Source: Xylanimonas allomyrinae (GTDB lineage Bacteria; Actinomycetota; Actinomycetes; Actinomycetales; Cellulomonadaceae). From it: 64,000 bases of DNA. The translations under genes and the position numbers were made by a program. The notes below the pieces were generated by a model. It saw nothing but the letters and a program-made list of their open reading frames with translations. It had not been told where the DNA came from and did no database searches. Position 1 is the stretch's first letter. Each line of letters begins with the position of its first letter. Where the stretch lies: the NCBI RefSeq assembly GCF_004135345.1, contig NZ_CP035495.1, forward strand, positions 1,240,001 to 1,304,000, written 5' to 3'. Below are positions 24,817 to 39,911 of the stretch, piece after piece.

Positions 24817-27078
24817 TCACACGGCGCCGTGGAAGGTCCGGCTCAGCACGTCGAGCTGCTGCTCGCGCGTGAGGCGGACGAAGTTCACGGCGTAGCCGGA
24901 GACGCGGATCGTCAGCTGCGGGTAGTTCTCGGGGTGCTCCATGGCGTCCTCGAGTGTCTCCTTGACCAGCACGTTGACGTTCATGTGGTAACCGTCGGCG
25001 CCGACCGAGGCGTCGAGCAGGCCGGCCAGGTTGGCGATCTGCTCCTCCTTGGTGCGGCCCAGACCGGTCGGCACGACCGTGTTGGTCAGCGAGATGCCGT
25101 CCTGCGCCTCGTCGTACGGGAGCTTCGCGACCGACAGGGCGGAGGCGAGCATGCCGTGGGTGTCGCGGCCGTTCATCGGGTTGGCGCCCGGGGAGAACGG
25201 CTCGCCGGCGCGGCGACCGTCGGGCGTGTTGCCCGTGGCCTTGCCGTAGACGACGTTCGACGTGATCGTCAGCACCGACTGGGTCGGCAGCGCGTCGCGG
25301 TACATCTTGTGCGAGCGGATCTTGGCCATGAACGACTCGACGAGCTCGACCGCGATCGCGTCGGCACGGTCGTCGTCGTTGCCGTAGGTCGGGAACTCGC
25401 CCACGGTCTCGTAGTCGACCACGATGCCGCGCTCGTCGAAGACGGGCGTGACCTTGGCGTACTTGATGGCCGACAGCGAGTCGGTCGCCACGGCGAGGCC
25501 GGCGATGCCGCAGGCCATGGTCCGCAGCACCTCCTTGTCGTGCAGCGCCATCTCGATGCGCTCGTACGCGTACTTGTCGTGCATATAGTGGATGACGTTG
25601 AGCGCCTCGACGTAGGTGGCGGCCAGCCAGTCCATCGTCTTCTCGAAGCGGGCGCGAACGTCGTCGTAGTCGAGGGCGACGCCGGGCTCGACGGGCGCCA
25701 CGGCCGGCGAGACCTGCTTGCCGGTGACCTCGTCCTTGCCGCCGTTGATCGCGTACAGCAGCGTCTTGGCGAGGTTGACGCGAGCGCCGAAGAACTGCAT
25801 CTGCTTGCCGACGGCCATCGGCGAGACGCAGCACGCGATGGCGGCGTCGTCGCCCCAGTGGTTGCGGATGGTGTCGTCGGACTCGTACTGCACGGCCGAG
25901 GTGTCGATCGAGACCTTGGCGCAGAAGTCCTTGAAGCCCTGGGGCAGCGCCGCGCTCCACAGCACGGTCATGTTGGGCTCGGGGGCCGGGCCCAGGTTGT
26001 AGAGCGTCTGGAGCATGCGGAACGAGTTCTTGGTGACCAGCGGGCGGCCGTCCTGGCCCATGCCGGCGATCGACTCGGTGACCCAGGTCGGGTCGCCGGA
26101 GAACAGCGCGTCGTACTCCGGGGTGCGCAGGAAGCGCACGATCCGCAGCTTGATCACGAAGTCGTCCATGATCTCCTGCGCCTGCTCCTCGGTGAGGAGG
26201 CCGGCGGCGATGTCACGCTCGAAGTAGATGTCGAGGAACGTCGAGACGCGGCCGAGCGACATGGCGGCGCCGTTCTGCTCCTTGACCGCGGCCAGGTAGC
26301 CGAAGTACAGCCACTGGACGGCCTCCTGGGCCGTGGTGGCCGGGCCGGAGATGTCGTAGCCGTACGAGGCGGCCATCTCCTTGAGCTCGCCGAGGGCACG
26401 GATCTGCTCGGCGTGCTCCTCGCGCTCGCGCACGACCTTCTCCGAGAAGACCTCGGTGTCCAGGCTCAGCTTGTCGATCTTCTTGGCGGCGACGAGCTGG
26501 TCGACGCCGTAGAGCGCCACGCGGCGGTAGTCGCCGATGATGCGGCCGCGGCCGTAGGCGTCGGGCAGGCCGGTGATGACGTGCGACGAGCGCGCTGCGC
26601 GGACGGCCGGCGAGTACGCGTCGAAGACGCCCTGGTTGTGCGTCTTGCGGTACTTGGTGAAGATCTCGTTGAGCGTGGGGTCGACGTCGTAGCCGTAGGT
26701 CTTGAGCGACGTCTCGACCATGCGCCAGCCACCGAACGGCATCATCGCGCGCTTGAGGGGGGCGTCGGTCTGGAGGCCGACGATGACCTCGTCGTCCTTC
26801 GAGATGTAGCCCGGGGCGTGGGCGGTGATCCCGGCGGGGATCTTGTTGTCGACGTCGTAGACGCCCTTCTCACGCTCGGCGGGGAACATCGCCGCGAGCG
26901 TCTCCCACACCTTGGTCGTGCGGGCGGTCGGGCCGGCAAGGAAGGCGTCGTCACCCTCGTACGGCGTGTAGTTCTTCTGGATGAAGTCGCGGACGTCGAT
27001 CTTGTCCTGCCAAGGGCCGTTGGTGAAGCCTGCCCAGGCGGTGGTGATCGTGTCGGCGGCGGACGCTGTCGTCGTCAT
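24817..27078 (-). CDS. pflB: Formate C-acetyltransferase (pyruvate formate-lyase)
   Basis: A 753-residue glycyl-radical enzyme converting pyruvate + CoA to acetyl-CoA + formate under anaerobic conditions. The catalytic cysteine pair is C416-C417 in [12 protein letters not shown], and the radical glycine is G728 in [14 protein letters not shown]. Size and spacing match E. coli PflB (760 aa; C418-C419, G734). The ATG at 27076-27078 ([10 protein letters not shown]) is preceded by a purine-rich ribosome site (ggagagagggc). It is oxygen-sensitive, so its presence implies anaerobic growth. A -10 box and two copies of a palindromic operator lie upstream; pflA follows. Confidence 0.96.
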   Translation of the reverse strand: MTTTASAADTITTAWAGFTNGPWQDKIDVRDFIQKNYTPYEGDDAFLAGPTARTTKVWETLAAMFPAEREKGVYDVDNKIPAGITAHAPGYISKDDEVIVGLQTDAPLKRAMMPFGGWRMVETSLKTYGYDVDPTLNEIFTKYRKTHNQGVFDAYSPAVRAARSSHVITGLPDAYGRGRIIGDYRRVALYGVDQLVAAKKIDKLSLDTEVFSEKVVREREEHAEQIRALGELKEMAASYGYDISGPATTAQEAVQWLYFGYLAAVKEQNGAAMSLGRVSTFLDIYFERDIAAGLLTEEQAQEIMDDFVIKLRIVRFLRTPEYDALFSGDPTWVTESIAGMGQDGRPLVTKNSFRMLQTLYNLGPAPEPNMTVLWSAALPQGFKDFCAKVSIDTSAVQYESDDTIRNHWGDDAAIACCVSPMAVGKQMQFFGARVNLAKTLLYAINGGKDEVTGKQVSPAVAPVEPGVALDYDDVRARFEKTMDWLAATYVEALNVIHYMHDKYAYERIEMALHDKEVLRTMACGIAGLAVATDSLSAIKYAKVTPVFDERGIVVDYETVGEFPTYGNDDDRADAIAVELVESFMAKIRSHKMYRDALPTQSVLTITSNVVYGKATGNTPDGRRAGEPFSPGANPMNGRDTHGMLASALSVAKLPYDEAQDGISLTNTVVPTGLGRTKEEQIANLAGLLDASVGADGYHMNVNVLVKETLEDAMEHPENYPQLTIRVSGYAVNFVRLTREQQLDVLSRTFHGAV

Positions 27079-27130
27079 TCTGGCCCTCTCTCCTTCGGGG
27101 AGGGATCGTCCTCCCCTGTCTCCACGTCTG

Positions 27131-27136
27131 ACGTTA
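27131..27136 (-). promoter_or_regulatory. Candidate pflB -10 box
   Basis: On the minus strand TAACGT fits TANNNT, about 55 bases upstream of the pflB start. The proximal operator copy lies immediately upstream of it, so a bound protein would cover the promoter. Confidence 0.4.
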
Positions 27137-27140
27137 CGCC

Positions 27141-27155
27141 CGTGGACAGACCACA
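27141..27155 (-). promoter_or_regulatory. Proximal copy of palindromic operator upstream of pflB
   Basis: On the minus strand it reads TGTGGTCTGTCCACG, 12 of 15 bases identical to the distal perfect copy at 27198-27212, with an identical TGTGGTC left half. It sits in the -10/-35 interval of the candidate pflB promoter, a position expected for repression. Confidence 0.5.
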
Positions 27156-27197
27156 ACCACACGAAACCGGTCCTCCAGGCTGTCGCCTTGCTCACAG

Positions 27198-27212
27198 TGT
27201 GGTCTGACCACA
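27198..27212 (-). promoter_or_regulatory. Distal copy of palindromic operator (TGTGGTC-N-GACCACA)
   Basis: A perfect inverted repeat of 7 bases with a 1-base spacer, 120-134 bases upstream of the pflB start. The core TGGTNNNACCA is the pattern bound by pyruvate- or lactate-responsive GntR/FCD regulators of the PdhR/LldR type. Two copies 57 bases apart make chance unlikely. The cognate regulator is not in this window. Confidence 0.55.
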
Positions 27213-27351
27213 GCGTCTTCGCAGGTCAGTCCGGAAAACTGGCACGCCCGGCGCGCCACGGGGTGGTACGTGGAACGCCGCTCGGCGTGGCGCCACGGGC
27301 GAACCCGCCCACACACGCGAGATCGGCGCCCGCCACCGCGCCCACCTGCGT

Positions 27352-29252
27352 CTACAGCAGCGCCAGCGCCGCCAGCGTGTCGCGCGTCGCGTCGGCCGCC
27401 GTCAGGCGCATCGCCGTGGTGACCTGGTCGATGCTCTGGTGGTCGAGGAACTCCACGGGCAGCCCCAGATGCACCTGCGGGGTCAGCACGCCCTGCTCGC
27501 CCGCGCGCTGCGCGAGCATCGAGCCGATCCCGCCGTCGACCACGCCGTCCTCGATCGTCACCACCAGGTCGTGCTCGCCCGCCAGCTTGACGAGCGCGGC
27601 CGGCACGGGCAGCACCCACGTGGGCGAGACGACCGTGACCTCCAGGCCGTGCGCCGCGAGCGCGTCGCCCGTCGCGAGCGCGCAGCCCGCCATGGACCCC
27701 ACCCCCACCACGAGCACCCGCCGCGCCCCTCGGCCACCTCGGCCACCTCGGCCGCCGGGGCGTGCCGGGCGATCACGTCGACGCCGTCCAGCTCGGCCAC
27801 CGCTGGGATCGCCTCGACGAGGGCGCTCTTGGGGTAGCGCACCACGGTCGGGGCGTCGTCGACGTCGACGGCGGTGCGCAGCGCCGCGCGCAGCGTCGGC
27901 TCGTCGCGCGGGGCGGCCAGGCGCAGGCCCGGCACGATGCGCAGCATCGCCATGTCCCACATGCCGTTGTGGCTCGCACCGTCGTCGCCCGTGATGCCGG
28001 CGCGGTCGAGCACGAACGTCACGCCCGCCTTGTGCAGCGCCACGTCCATGAGCACCTGGTCGAACGCCCGGTTGAGGAACGTCGCATACACGGCCACGAC
28101 CGGGTGCAGCCCGCCGAACGCCATGCCCGCAGCCGACGTCGCGGCGTGCTGCTCGGCGATCCCGACGTCGAACGTGCGCTCCGGGAACTCCTTCGCGAAC
28201 GGCGCCAGGCCCACGGGCGCGAGCATCGCCGCCGTGATCGCGACGACGTCGGGCCGCCGCCGCCCGATGTGCACGATCTCGTCGGCGAACACCGACGTCC
28301 ACCCGAACCGTGACGGCGCCACGGGCAGCCCCGTCTCGGGGTGGATCTGACCGACGGCGTGGAACCGGTCGGCGACGTCCTGCTCAGCCGGGGTGTAACC
28401 GCGGCCCTTCTCGGTGATGGCGTGCACGATCACGGGCGAACCGTAGTCCCGCGCGAGCTGCAGGGCCCGCTCGAGCGCTGCCTCGTCGTGCCCGTCGATG
28501 GGGCCGATGTACTTGATGCCGAGGTCCTCGAACATGCCCTGCGGGGCGACGACGTCCTTGAGGCCCTTCTTCAGGCCGTGCAGCCAGTCGTAGGCGAACC
28601 GGCCGGGCGGGCCCGAACGGAACAGGGTGCGCTTGCCCCAGCCGAGGAACTGCTCGTAGCCGCGCGTGGTGCGCAGCGTGTCGAGGTGGTGCGCGAGGCC
28701 GCCGATGGTCGGCGAGTAGGAACGGCCGTTGTCGTTGACGACGATGACCACGCGCCGGTCCTCCGACTCGGCGATATTGTTCAGCGCCTCCCAGGCCATG
28801 CCGCCCGTCAGGGCGCCGTCACCGATGACGGCGACCACGTGCCGGTCGTCCAGGCCGCGCACCTGGTTGGCCTTGGCGATGCCGTCCGCCCAGCTCAGCG
28901 CCGTCGAGGCGTGCGAGTTCTCGACGACGTCGTGCTCGGACTCGGTGCGCGACGGGTACCCCGACAACCCGCCCCGCTTGCGCAGCGCCGAGAAGTCCTG
29001 CCGGCCCGTGAGCAGCTTGTGGACGTAGGCCTGGTGCCCCGTGTCGAACACGAAGGTGTCGCGCGGCGAGTCGAAGACGCGGTGCATCGCGATGCTCAGC
29101 TCGACCACGCCGAGGTTCGGACCCAGGTGCCCGCCGGTGCGCGAGACGTTGTCGACCAGGAACCTCCGGATCTCCGCGGCGAGCGCAGGCATCTGCGCGG
29201 GCGTCAGCCGTTTGAGGTCGGCAGGCGACTCGACTGCGGCCAACAGGCCCAT
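27352..29252 (-). pseudogene. dxs: 1-deoxy-D-xylulose-5-phosphate synthase, frameshifted near its C-terminal domain
   Basis: Thiamine-diphosphate enzyme joining pyruvate and glyceraldehyde 3-phosphate, first step of the MEP isoprenoid route. The first frame (ATG at 29250-29252) has [17 protein letters not shown], the cofactor motif [16 protein letters not shown] (144-159), the middle pyrimidine-binding domain and the run AEVAEVAEG; the remaining transketolase C-terminal domain ([20 protein letters not shown]...) is in another frame. One missing base in the C4 run at 27726-27729 explains the break; the restored protein has 633 residues, a normal length. Because dxs is usually essential here, a sequence error is likelier than loss. 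Divergent from guaB1. Confidence 0.88.
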
Positions 29253-29471
29253 AGGTGCTTCCTTCCGGCGGACCGCCAGCGAGAGGTCAGGGACACGGAC
29301 CGATCAAGACTAGGCCCTCCGTGCGCGAGTCACCGAAACGCCCGCAAGGCGCCAGACGGCACGCACCGCTTCTGCACGGAGCGTCCACGCGCGCTCCGTC
29401 GCGCGTAGGCTCGCTGGTGCCGACGGGAACATCCCACCGTCGGCACGCGAGCGCTCCGGCCCGTGCCGTGA

Positions 29472-33088
<3,617 letters not shown>

Positions 33089-33161
33089 GGGTTCTCCTCG
33101 GTCGTGGCCCAGGCGCGCCGAGGGCGCTGGAGCCGGCGCGGCCCGTCAGGTTAGCGGACGC

Positions 33162-33167
33162 TAGTCT
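33162..33167 (+). promoter_or_regulatory. Candidate -10 box for the NUDIX gene
   Basis: TAGTCT ends 6 bases before the GTG at 33174, which matches the leaderless geometry of several other genes in this window. It lies in the 85-base gap between divergent helD and the NUDIX gene. Confidence 0.45.
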
Positions 33168-33173
33168 CGGCGG

Positions 33174-33875
33174 GTGACAAGTGCCGCGCGCTGCGCAGCG
33201 GCGCGAGCCCAGCTCGCCGCCCTCGCCCTCGACCCGTCGTTCCCGGGGCCGTGGCCGCACGCGCGCGGGGCGTTCGACGGCGCCGCCGCGCGCGAGGCCG
33301 CGGTCCTGGTGCTCTTCGGCGTGCTCGACGGCCTGCCCGCCGACCATGCCGCACAGGCGCAGGCCGTCTCCGACGACCTCGACGTGCTGCTGCTGCGCCG
33401 CGCCGCGACCCTGAGCTCGCACGCCGGGCAGGTGGCGTTCCCCGGCGGGCGGGTCGAGCCGGGCGAGGACTCGGTCGCTGCGGCGCTGCGCGAGGCCACC
33501 GAGGAGACCGGACTCGACGCCGCCGGGGTCGAGGTGCTCGGCGTCCTCGAGGCGCTGCCCATGCCGGTCAGCAACCACCTGGTGACACCCGTGGTCGGGT
33601 GGTGGGCGACGCCGTCGCCCGTGGGTGTGGTCGACGTCGGCGAGTCGGCGCAGGTGTTCCGCGCGCCCGTCGCGGACCTGCTCGACCCGGCCCACCGCTA
33701 CACGACGGTGCTGCACCGCGGTGCGAGCACGTGGCGCGGTCCGGCGTGGCTGGTGACCGTCGACGGCGTCGAACAGCTCGTGTGGGGCTTCACGGCAGGG
33801 ATCCTCGACGCGATGTTCTCTCGCCTCGGCTGGTCCGAGGACTGGGACCGCACGCGCGAGCTCAGCCTGCCCTGA
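33174..33875 (+). CDS. NUDIX hydrolase, CoA pyrophosphatase-like
   Basis: A 233-residue NUDIX enzyme. The NUDIX box is complete: G(x5)E(x7)REATEETGL, preceded by RAATLSSHAGQVAFPGG, the extended pattern that marks the CoA-pyrophosphatase (NudL/YeaB) branch. That branch hydrolyses CoA and CoA derivatives to 3',5'-ADP and phosphopantetheine; substrate here is inferred. The C-terminal strand VTVDGVEQLVWGFTAGILDAMF fits the fold. The GTG start at 33174 is chosen for its spacing to TAGTCT. Its stop is followed after 2 bases by the start of the damaged kinase gene. Confidence 0.85.
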   Translation: MTSAARCAAARAQLAALALDPSFPGPWPHARGAFDGAAAREAAVLVLFGVLDGLPADHAAQAQAVSDDLDVLLLRRAATLSSHAGQVAFPGGRVEPGEDSVAAALREATEETGLDAAGVEVLGVLEALPMPVSNHLVTPVVGWWATPSPVGVVDVGESAQVFRAPVADLLDPAHRYTTVLHRGASTWRGPAWLVTVDGVEQLVWGFTAGILDAMFSRLGWSEDWDRTRELSLP

Positions 33876-33877
33876 CC

Positions 33878-34428
33878 GTGCAGGCCGAGCTCGATGTCAC
33901 CGCGGGCCTGGCCCGTGCGTTGCTGCGCGAACAGCACCCGGACCTGGCCGGGTTGCCGCTGCGCGTCGCCGCGAACGGCTGGGACAACGTCATGGTCCGC
34001 GCGGGCGCCGACCTCGTGCTACGCCTGCCGCGCCGTGCCGCCGCGGCACCGCTGATCGCGCACGAGCTCGCCGCCCTGCCCCTGCTCGGGCGCTACGGAC
34101 CGGCTGGCGGCCGTCGTCGACTTCGGCGACGTCACCGCGGGCGACCCGGCGAGCGACCTGGGAACCGCATGGCTCACGTTCGACGCGGCCGGGCGAGCCA
34201 CGTTCCGCGCGGCGCTCGCCCACGCGGGAGCGGGACCGGACGGGCGCGGCTGGGACGAGGCGACGTGGGCGCGCTCCCGCGGATGGGCGCTCGTGGTCGC
34301 TGCCGCGATGCTCGCCCACCCGGGCGAGCACCCGGCGCTCGTGCCGGTCGGCGAGCACGCGCTCGCCGCGCTCCTCGACGGACCCGCACCCCGCGCGCAC
34401 CCCCGGGCGCGGCGGTTACCGTCGGTCC
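33878..34428 (+). pseudogene. APH/choline-kinase-like phosphotransferase with a missing centre
   Basis: The first 73 or so residues (AELDVTAGLARALLREQHPD...NGWDNVMVRAGADLVLRLPRR) are the N-lobe of an aminoglycoside-phosphotransferase-like kinase. At about 34098 the frame changes and the sequence jumps directly to DRLAAVVDFGDVTAGDPASD, the metal-binding DFGD loop normally found about 190-220 residues in. The intervening segment with the catalytic HGDxHxxN loop is absent. The remainder resembles the family C-terminus and runs without a stop into the next gene. A true internal deletion or a collapsed assembly would both give this. The original substrate is unknown. Confidence 0.75.
34417..34422 (+). 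promoter_or_regulatory. Candidate -10 box for the DUF1801 gene
   Basis: TACCGT ends 6 bases before the ATG at 34429, again a leaderless arrangement. Confidence 0.35.
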
Positions 34429-34851
34429 ATGGCCACCACCTGGACCGACGCCGACCCGTACGCGTTCGTCGACGCCATCGCGCATCCGGTGCGACGCCGC
34501 GACGGATTCACGCTGATCGAGCTCATGGGGCGCGCCACCGGCGAGCGCCCGCGCATGTTCGGCACGTCGATCGTGGGCTTCGGCGAGTACCGCTACGAGT
34601 ACGAGAGCGGTCGCACGGGAAGGTCGGCCGCCGCGGGCTTCGCGCCGCGCAAGGCCGCGACGGTCGTCTACCTGGGCGACGGCGTCGGCACGCACGCCGT
34701 GTCGCTCGCCGAGCTCGGCCCGCACACGACGGGGGTCGGGTGCCTCTACCTCAAGGACCTCGGCGCCGTGGACCTGGGCGTGCTCGAGGCGATCGTGCGT
34801 GCGTCGTACGCCCGGCTGACGGCGGGGACGCATCACGGGGACGAGAGCTGA
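34429..34851 (+). CDS. DUF1801 domain-containing protein
   Basis: A 140-residue protein with the DUF1801/YdhG-like core: PVRRRDGFTLIELMGRATGERPRMFGTSIVGFGEYRYEY forms the helix and strand pair, followed by the GFAPRKAATVVYL strand that is the clearest family mark. The C-terminal GCLYLKDLGAVDLGVLEAIVRASY is the usual closing helix. Biochemical role unknown; the family is related in fold to small iron-chaperone-like and phosphohydrolase-associated proteins, but no active site is established. It stands alone between the damaged kinase gene and the convergent ABC transporter. A candidate -10 box supports the start. Confidence 0.82.
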   Translation: MATTWTDADPYAFVDAIAHPVRRRDGFTLIELMGRATGERPRMFGTSIVGFGEYRYEYESGRTGRSAAAGFAPRKAATVVYLGDGVGTHAVSLAELGPHTTGVGCLYLKDLGAVDLGVLEAIVRASYARLTAGTHHGDES

Positions 34852-34945
34852 GCGCGCTTGGCACGGGCCGCAACCGGACGCGCCGGGAGCGACCTGCAGC
34901 GTCACCGGCCCGCCCGGGCCGCCCGCGCCGCCCCTGACGATGCCT

Positions 34946-34993
34946 CCTACTGCCAGTGCCGCCTACTGCCAGTGCCGCCTACTGCCGGCGCCG
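34946..34993 (+). repeat. Three 16-bp tandem repeats at the ABC permease 3' end
   Basis: CCTACTGCCAGTGCCG is repeated at 34946, 34962 and 34978 (third copy differs at two positions). Read on the minus strand, each copy contains a TAG stop; the third supplies the stop codon of the permease gene and the other two lie beyond it. Confidence 0.9.
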
Positions 34994-35740
34994 CCCGCGC
35001 CGCACCGCCCACACGGCGACGGTGGCGAAGATCGCGGCCCAGACGACGACGTTGACGATCAGCCACCCCAGAGAGTCCTGCGAGGCCCCGCCGCTCGTGT
35101 CGATGACCTGCCCTCGCAGCAGCGGGTAGCGCACGAGTCCCGCAAATCCGTACATGGGCGTGAACCGCGCGACCTGCAGGATCGTCCCCGACAGCGGCAC
35201 GAACAGGTTGCCGAAGAACGCCAGCAGCACCAGGCCCGCGGCGGCCACGCTGACCGCACTCTCGGACCGGAAGGTCTGAGCGATCGCCAGCCCGAAAAGG
35301 GCGAACAGCGCCGACCCGAGCCACGCGATGACGAACGTCGCCACCCAGATCCACCCGGCGTCGGCCCGGGCCCCGGTGAGCATGCCCGCGACGAACACGG
35401 CGGCCACGGCGCCCGCGGCGACCGTCAGCGCCACCACCACCTTGGTGCCGACGTACGCGGCGGGCGACATCGGCGTCAGCCCGAGCTGCCGCCCCCAGCC
35501 CTGCAGGAGCTCGATCGCAGCCATGCCCGCGATCGACGTCGTCGCGACCGACGCGCCGTAGACGGCCATCGACGTCATGACATAGAACCTCACGTTGCCG
35601 TGGCCGGCTGTCTCGCCGCCCGCGCCGAACGTCGAGCCGAAGATGATGTACATCGCCACAGGCAGCCCGATCACGAACACGATGTTGGCGACGTCGCGTA
35701 GCTGGCGTTGCAGGTCGATTCGCAGAAAGGTCGCGTTCAC
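34979..35740 (-). CDS. ABC-2 type exporter permease
   Basis: A 253-residue integral membrane protein with six predicted transmembrane segments (for example IVFVIGLPVAMYIIFGSTF, VVVALTVAAGAVAAVFVAGML, FVIAWLGSALFALFGLAIA, VAAAGLVLLAFFGNLFVPLSG, NVVVWAAIFATVAVWAV). It matches the ABC-2 permease pattern, including the FGNLFVPLSG loop and RFTPMYGFAGLVRYPLL. GTG start at 35738-35740, overlapping the ATPase stop by 4 bases, so the two form one exporter. Its cargo is unknown; such pairs often export lipids, antibiotics or peptides. The stop codon lies in a 16-bp repeat. Confidence 0.85.
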   Translation of the reverse strand: MNATFLRIDLQRQLRDVANIVFVIGLPVAMYIIFGSTFGAGGETAGHGNVRFYVMTSMAVYGASVATTSIAGMAAIELLQGWGRQLGLTPMSPAAYVGTKVVVALTVAAGAVAAVFVAGMLTGARADAGWIWVATFVIAWLGSALFALFGLAIAQTFRSESAVSVAAAGLVLLAFFGNLFVPLSGTILQVARFTPMYGFAGLVRYPLLRGQVIDTSGGASQDSLGWLIVNVVVWAAIFATVAVWAVRRGRRRQ

Positions 35741-36708
35741 CGCTCGCCCGCCTCCCGGGTCTTCTCCGAGACCGGGCCCTGTGCCGGATCCTGGTGGAGC
35801 GTCTCGGTCAGGGCGAAGAACGCGGACTCGAGCGACGGCGCGGTGACTTCCAGGTCGCGCCCGCCGAGCGTTGTCAGGAGCAGCCGGGCGGCGTCGTCGG
35901 ACGCGGTTCCCGTGGCGACGACGCGGTTGCCGTCCGCGCGCACCTCGCGGATGCCGTCGAGCGCCCGCAGCGCCGCGAGCGCGGCGTCCGAGGTGCCGGG
36001 CGGCACGGTGGCGGCCGCGGTGCGGTCGCCCACGAGGTTGCGCAGCTCGTCGGTGGGGCGGTCGGCGCGGATCCGGCCGTGGTCGATGAGCACGGTGCGC
36101 GGTGCAAAGGCCTGGGCCTCTTCGAGATAGTGCGTAGCAAAGACGACGGTGCGGCCCTGGTGCGTCTCGGCGCGCATCGTCTCCCAGAAGTCGCGGCGGG
36201 CGGCGGCGTCCATCCCGGCTGTCGGCTCGTCGAGCACGAGGATCTGCGGGTCGGGCAGCAGCGCGAGCGCGAACCTCAGGCGTTGCTGCTCGCCGCCCGA
36301 GCACTGGCTCACCTTGCGCGCCGCCAGCTCGGCGAGGCCCGCGCGCCGCATGACGTCCTCGACACGCCCGCCGGCGCCGTGCAGGGCCGCGATCGCCCGG
36401 ACGGTCTCCCCCACGCGAAGGTCGCGCAGCAGGCCCCCGGTCTGGAGGACCGCCGAGACGTGGCCGGCGCTCACCGCCTGCCGCGGCGAGACGCCGAGCA
36501 CCTCGACGCTGCCCGCCGTCGGCGGGACGAGGCCGAGCGCGATGTCGAGCGTCGTCGTCTTGCCGGCGCCGTTGGGGCCCAGGAACGCGACGATCTCGCC
36601 TGCCTCGATGTCGACATCGATACCGTCGACGGCGACGACCGGGCCGTGCCCGTCGTGACCTGGGTACTCCTTCCGCAGCCCACGGATGCGCAGTGCGGTG
36701 GAAGCCAT
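35737..36708 (-). CDS. ABC transporter ATP-binding protein
   Basis: A 323-residue ATPase subunit. Walker A is GPNGAGKTT (about 44-52), the signature is CSGGEQQR (replacing the usual LSGGQ), and Walker B is ILVLDEPTAGMD, followed by the switch His in FATHYLEEAQAFA. A C-terminal extension of about 90 residues after the ATPase core resembles the DUF4162-type domain of drug and lipid exporters. The start at the ATG 36706-36708 (MASTALRIRG) is preferred over 36840 because the domain begins immediately. It is the partner of the permease overlapping its 3' end. Confidence 0.9.
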   Translation of the reverse strand: MASTALRIRGLRKEYPGHDGHGPVVAVDGIDVDIEAGEIVAFLGPNGAGKTTTLDIALGLVPPTAGSVEVLGVSPRQAVSAGHVSAVLQTGGLLRDLRVGETVRAIAALHGAGGRVEDVMRRAGLAELAARKVSQCSGGEQQRLRFALALLPDPQILVLDEPTAGMDAAARRDFWETMRAETHQGRTVVFATHYLEEAQAFAPRTVLIDHGRIRADRPTDELRNLVGDRTAAATVPPGTSDAALAALRALDGIREVRADGNRVVATGTASDDAARLLLTTLGGRDLEVTAPSLESAFFALTETLHQDPAQGPVSEKTREAGER

Positions 36709-36896
36709 GGCGCCATCGTCACGGACCGCCACGGCCCGGGCAACCGCGGCGCCGGCAACCGCGACGCACCACCCGCGCACGCGCCGGACGCCCGCCGGTC
36801 CCACGAGCGACGCGGGCAGCGGCAGAGCAGCGGAAGACACGCCGGAGGCTCGCCGGCACGGGTGCCGACGAGCCTCCGAAGGGTGCGGTGTGTTCG

Positions 36897-39719
<2,823 letters not shown>

Positions 39720-39814
39720 TACGGCTCCTCCACAGGGATTCCGCGCCGCGCACGACGGCGTGCGGCGCTGGGTGTACAGGGGGCTTCGCCCGGTGTGTGC
39801 CGGGACCTGGACCC

Positions 39815-39820
39815 AGCATA
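39815..39820 (-). promoter_or_regulatory. Candidate acnA -10 box
   Basis: On the minus strand TATGCT matches TANNNT, about 95 bases upstream of the GTG. The palindrome at 39827-39844 lies where the -35 box should be. Confidence 0.45.
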
Positions 39821-39826
39821 GCCCGA

Positions 39827-39844
39827 TATCTTGACGTCAAGATA
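39827..39844. promoter_or_regulatory. Perfect 18-bp palindromic operator upstream of acnA
   Basis: TATCTTGAC followed by GTCAAGATA is a perfect 18-base inverted repeat with no spacer, and it is AT-rich compared with its surroundings. Size and symmetry suit a MarR- or TetR-family dimer. It covers the expected -35 position of the acnA promoter, so the likely effect is repression. In Streptomyces the MarR protein TamR controls aconitase; whether this is its site is not established here. Confidence 0.65.
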
Positions 39845-39911
39845 CTTAGCCTCGCCTCACCCGCCGTCGTCCGCCATCTCCCGCGACGCCGCCGCCCTCA
39901 GCACACCGCCC

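Noticed and set aside
27141-27212. The operator pair at pflB as Fnr, Rex or Crp sites.
   Set aside because: Fnr/Crp-type half-sites (TTGAT, TGTGA) and the Rex pattern (TTGTGAA...TTCACAA) do not fit TGTGGTC-N-GACCACA; the TGGTNNNACCA core fits GntR/FCD proteins better.
34946-34993. Regular tandem repeats considered as a CRISPR array.
   Set aside because: Units are 16 bases, directly adjacent without spacers, and only three; there are no cas genes in the window.
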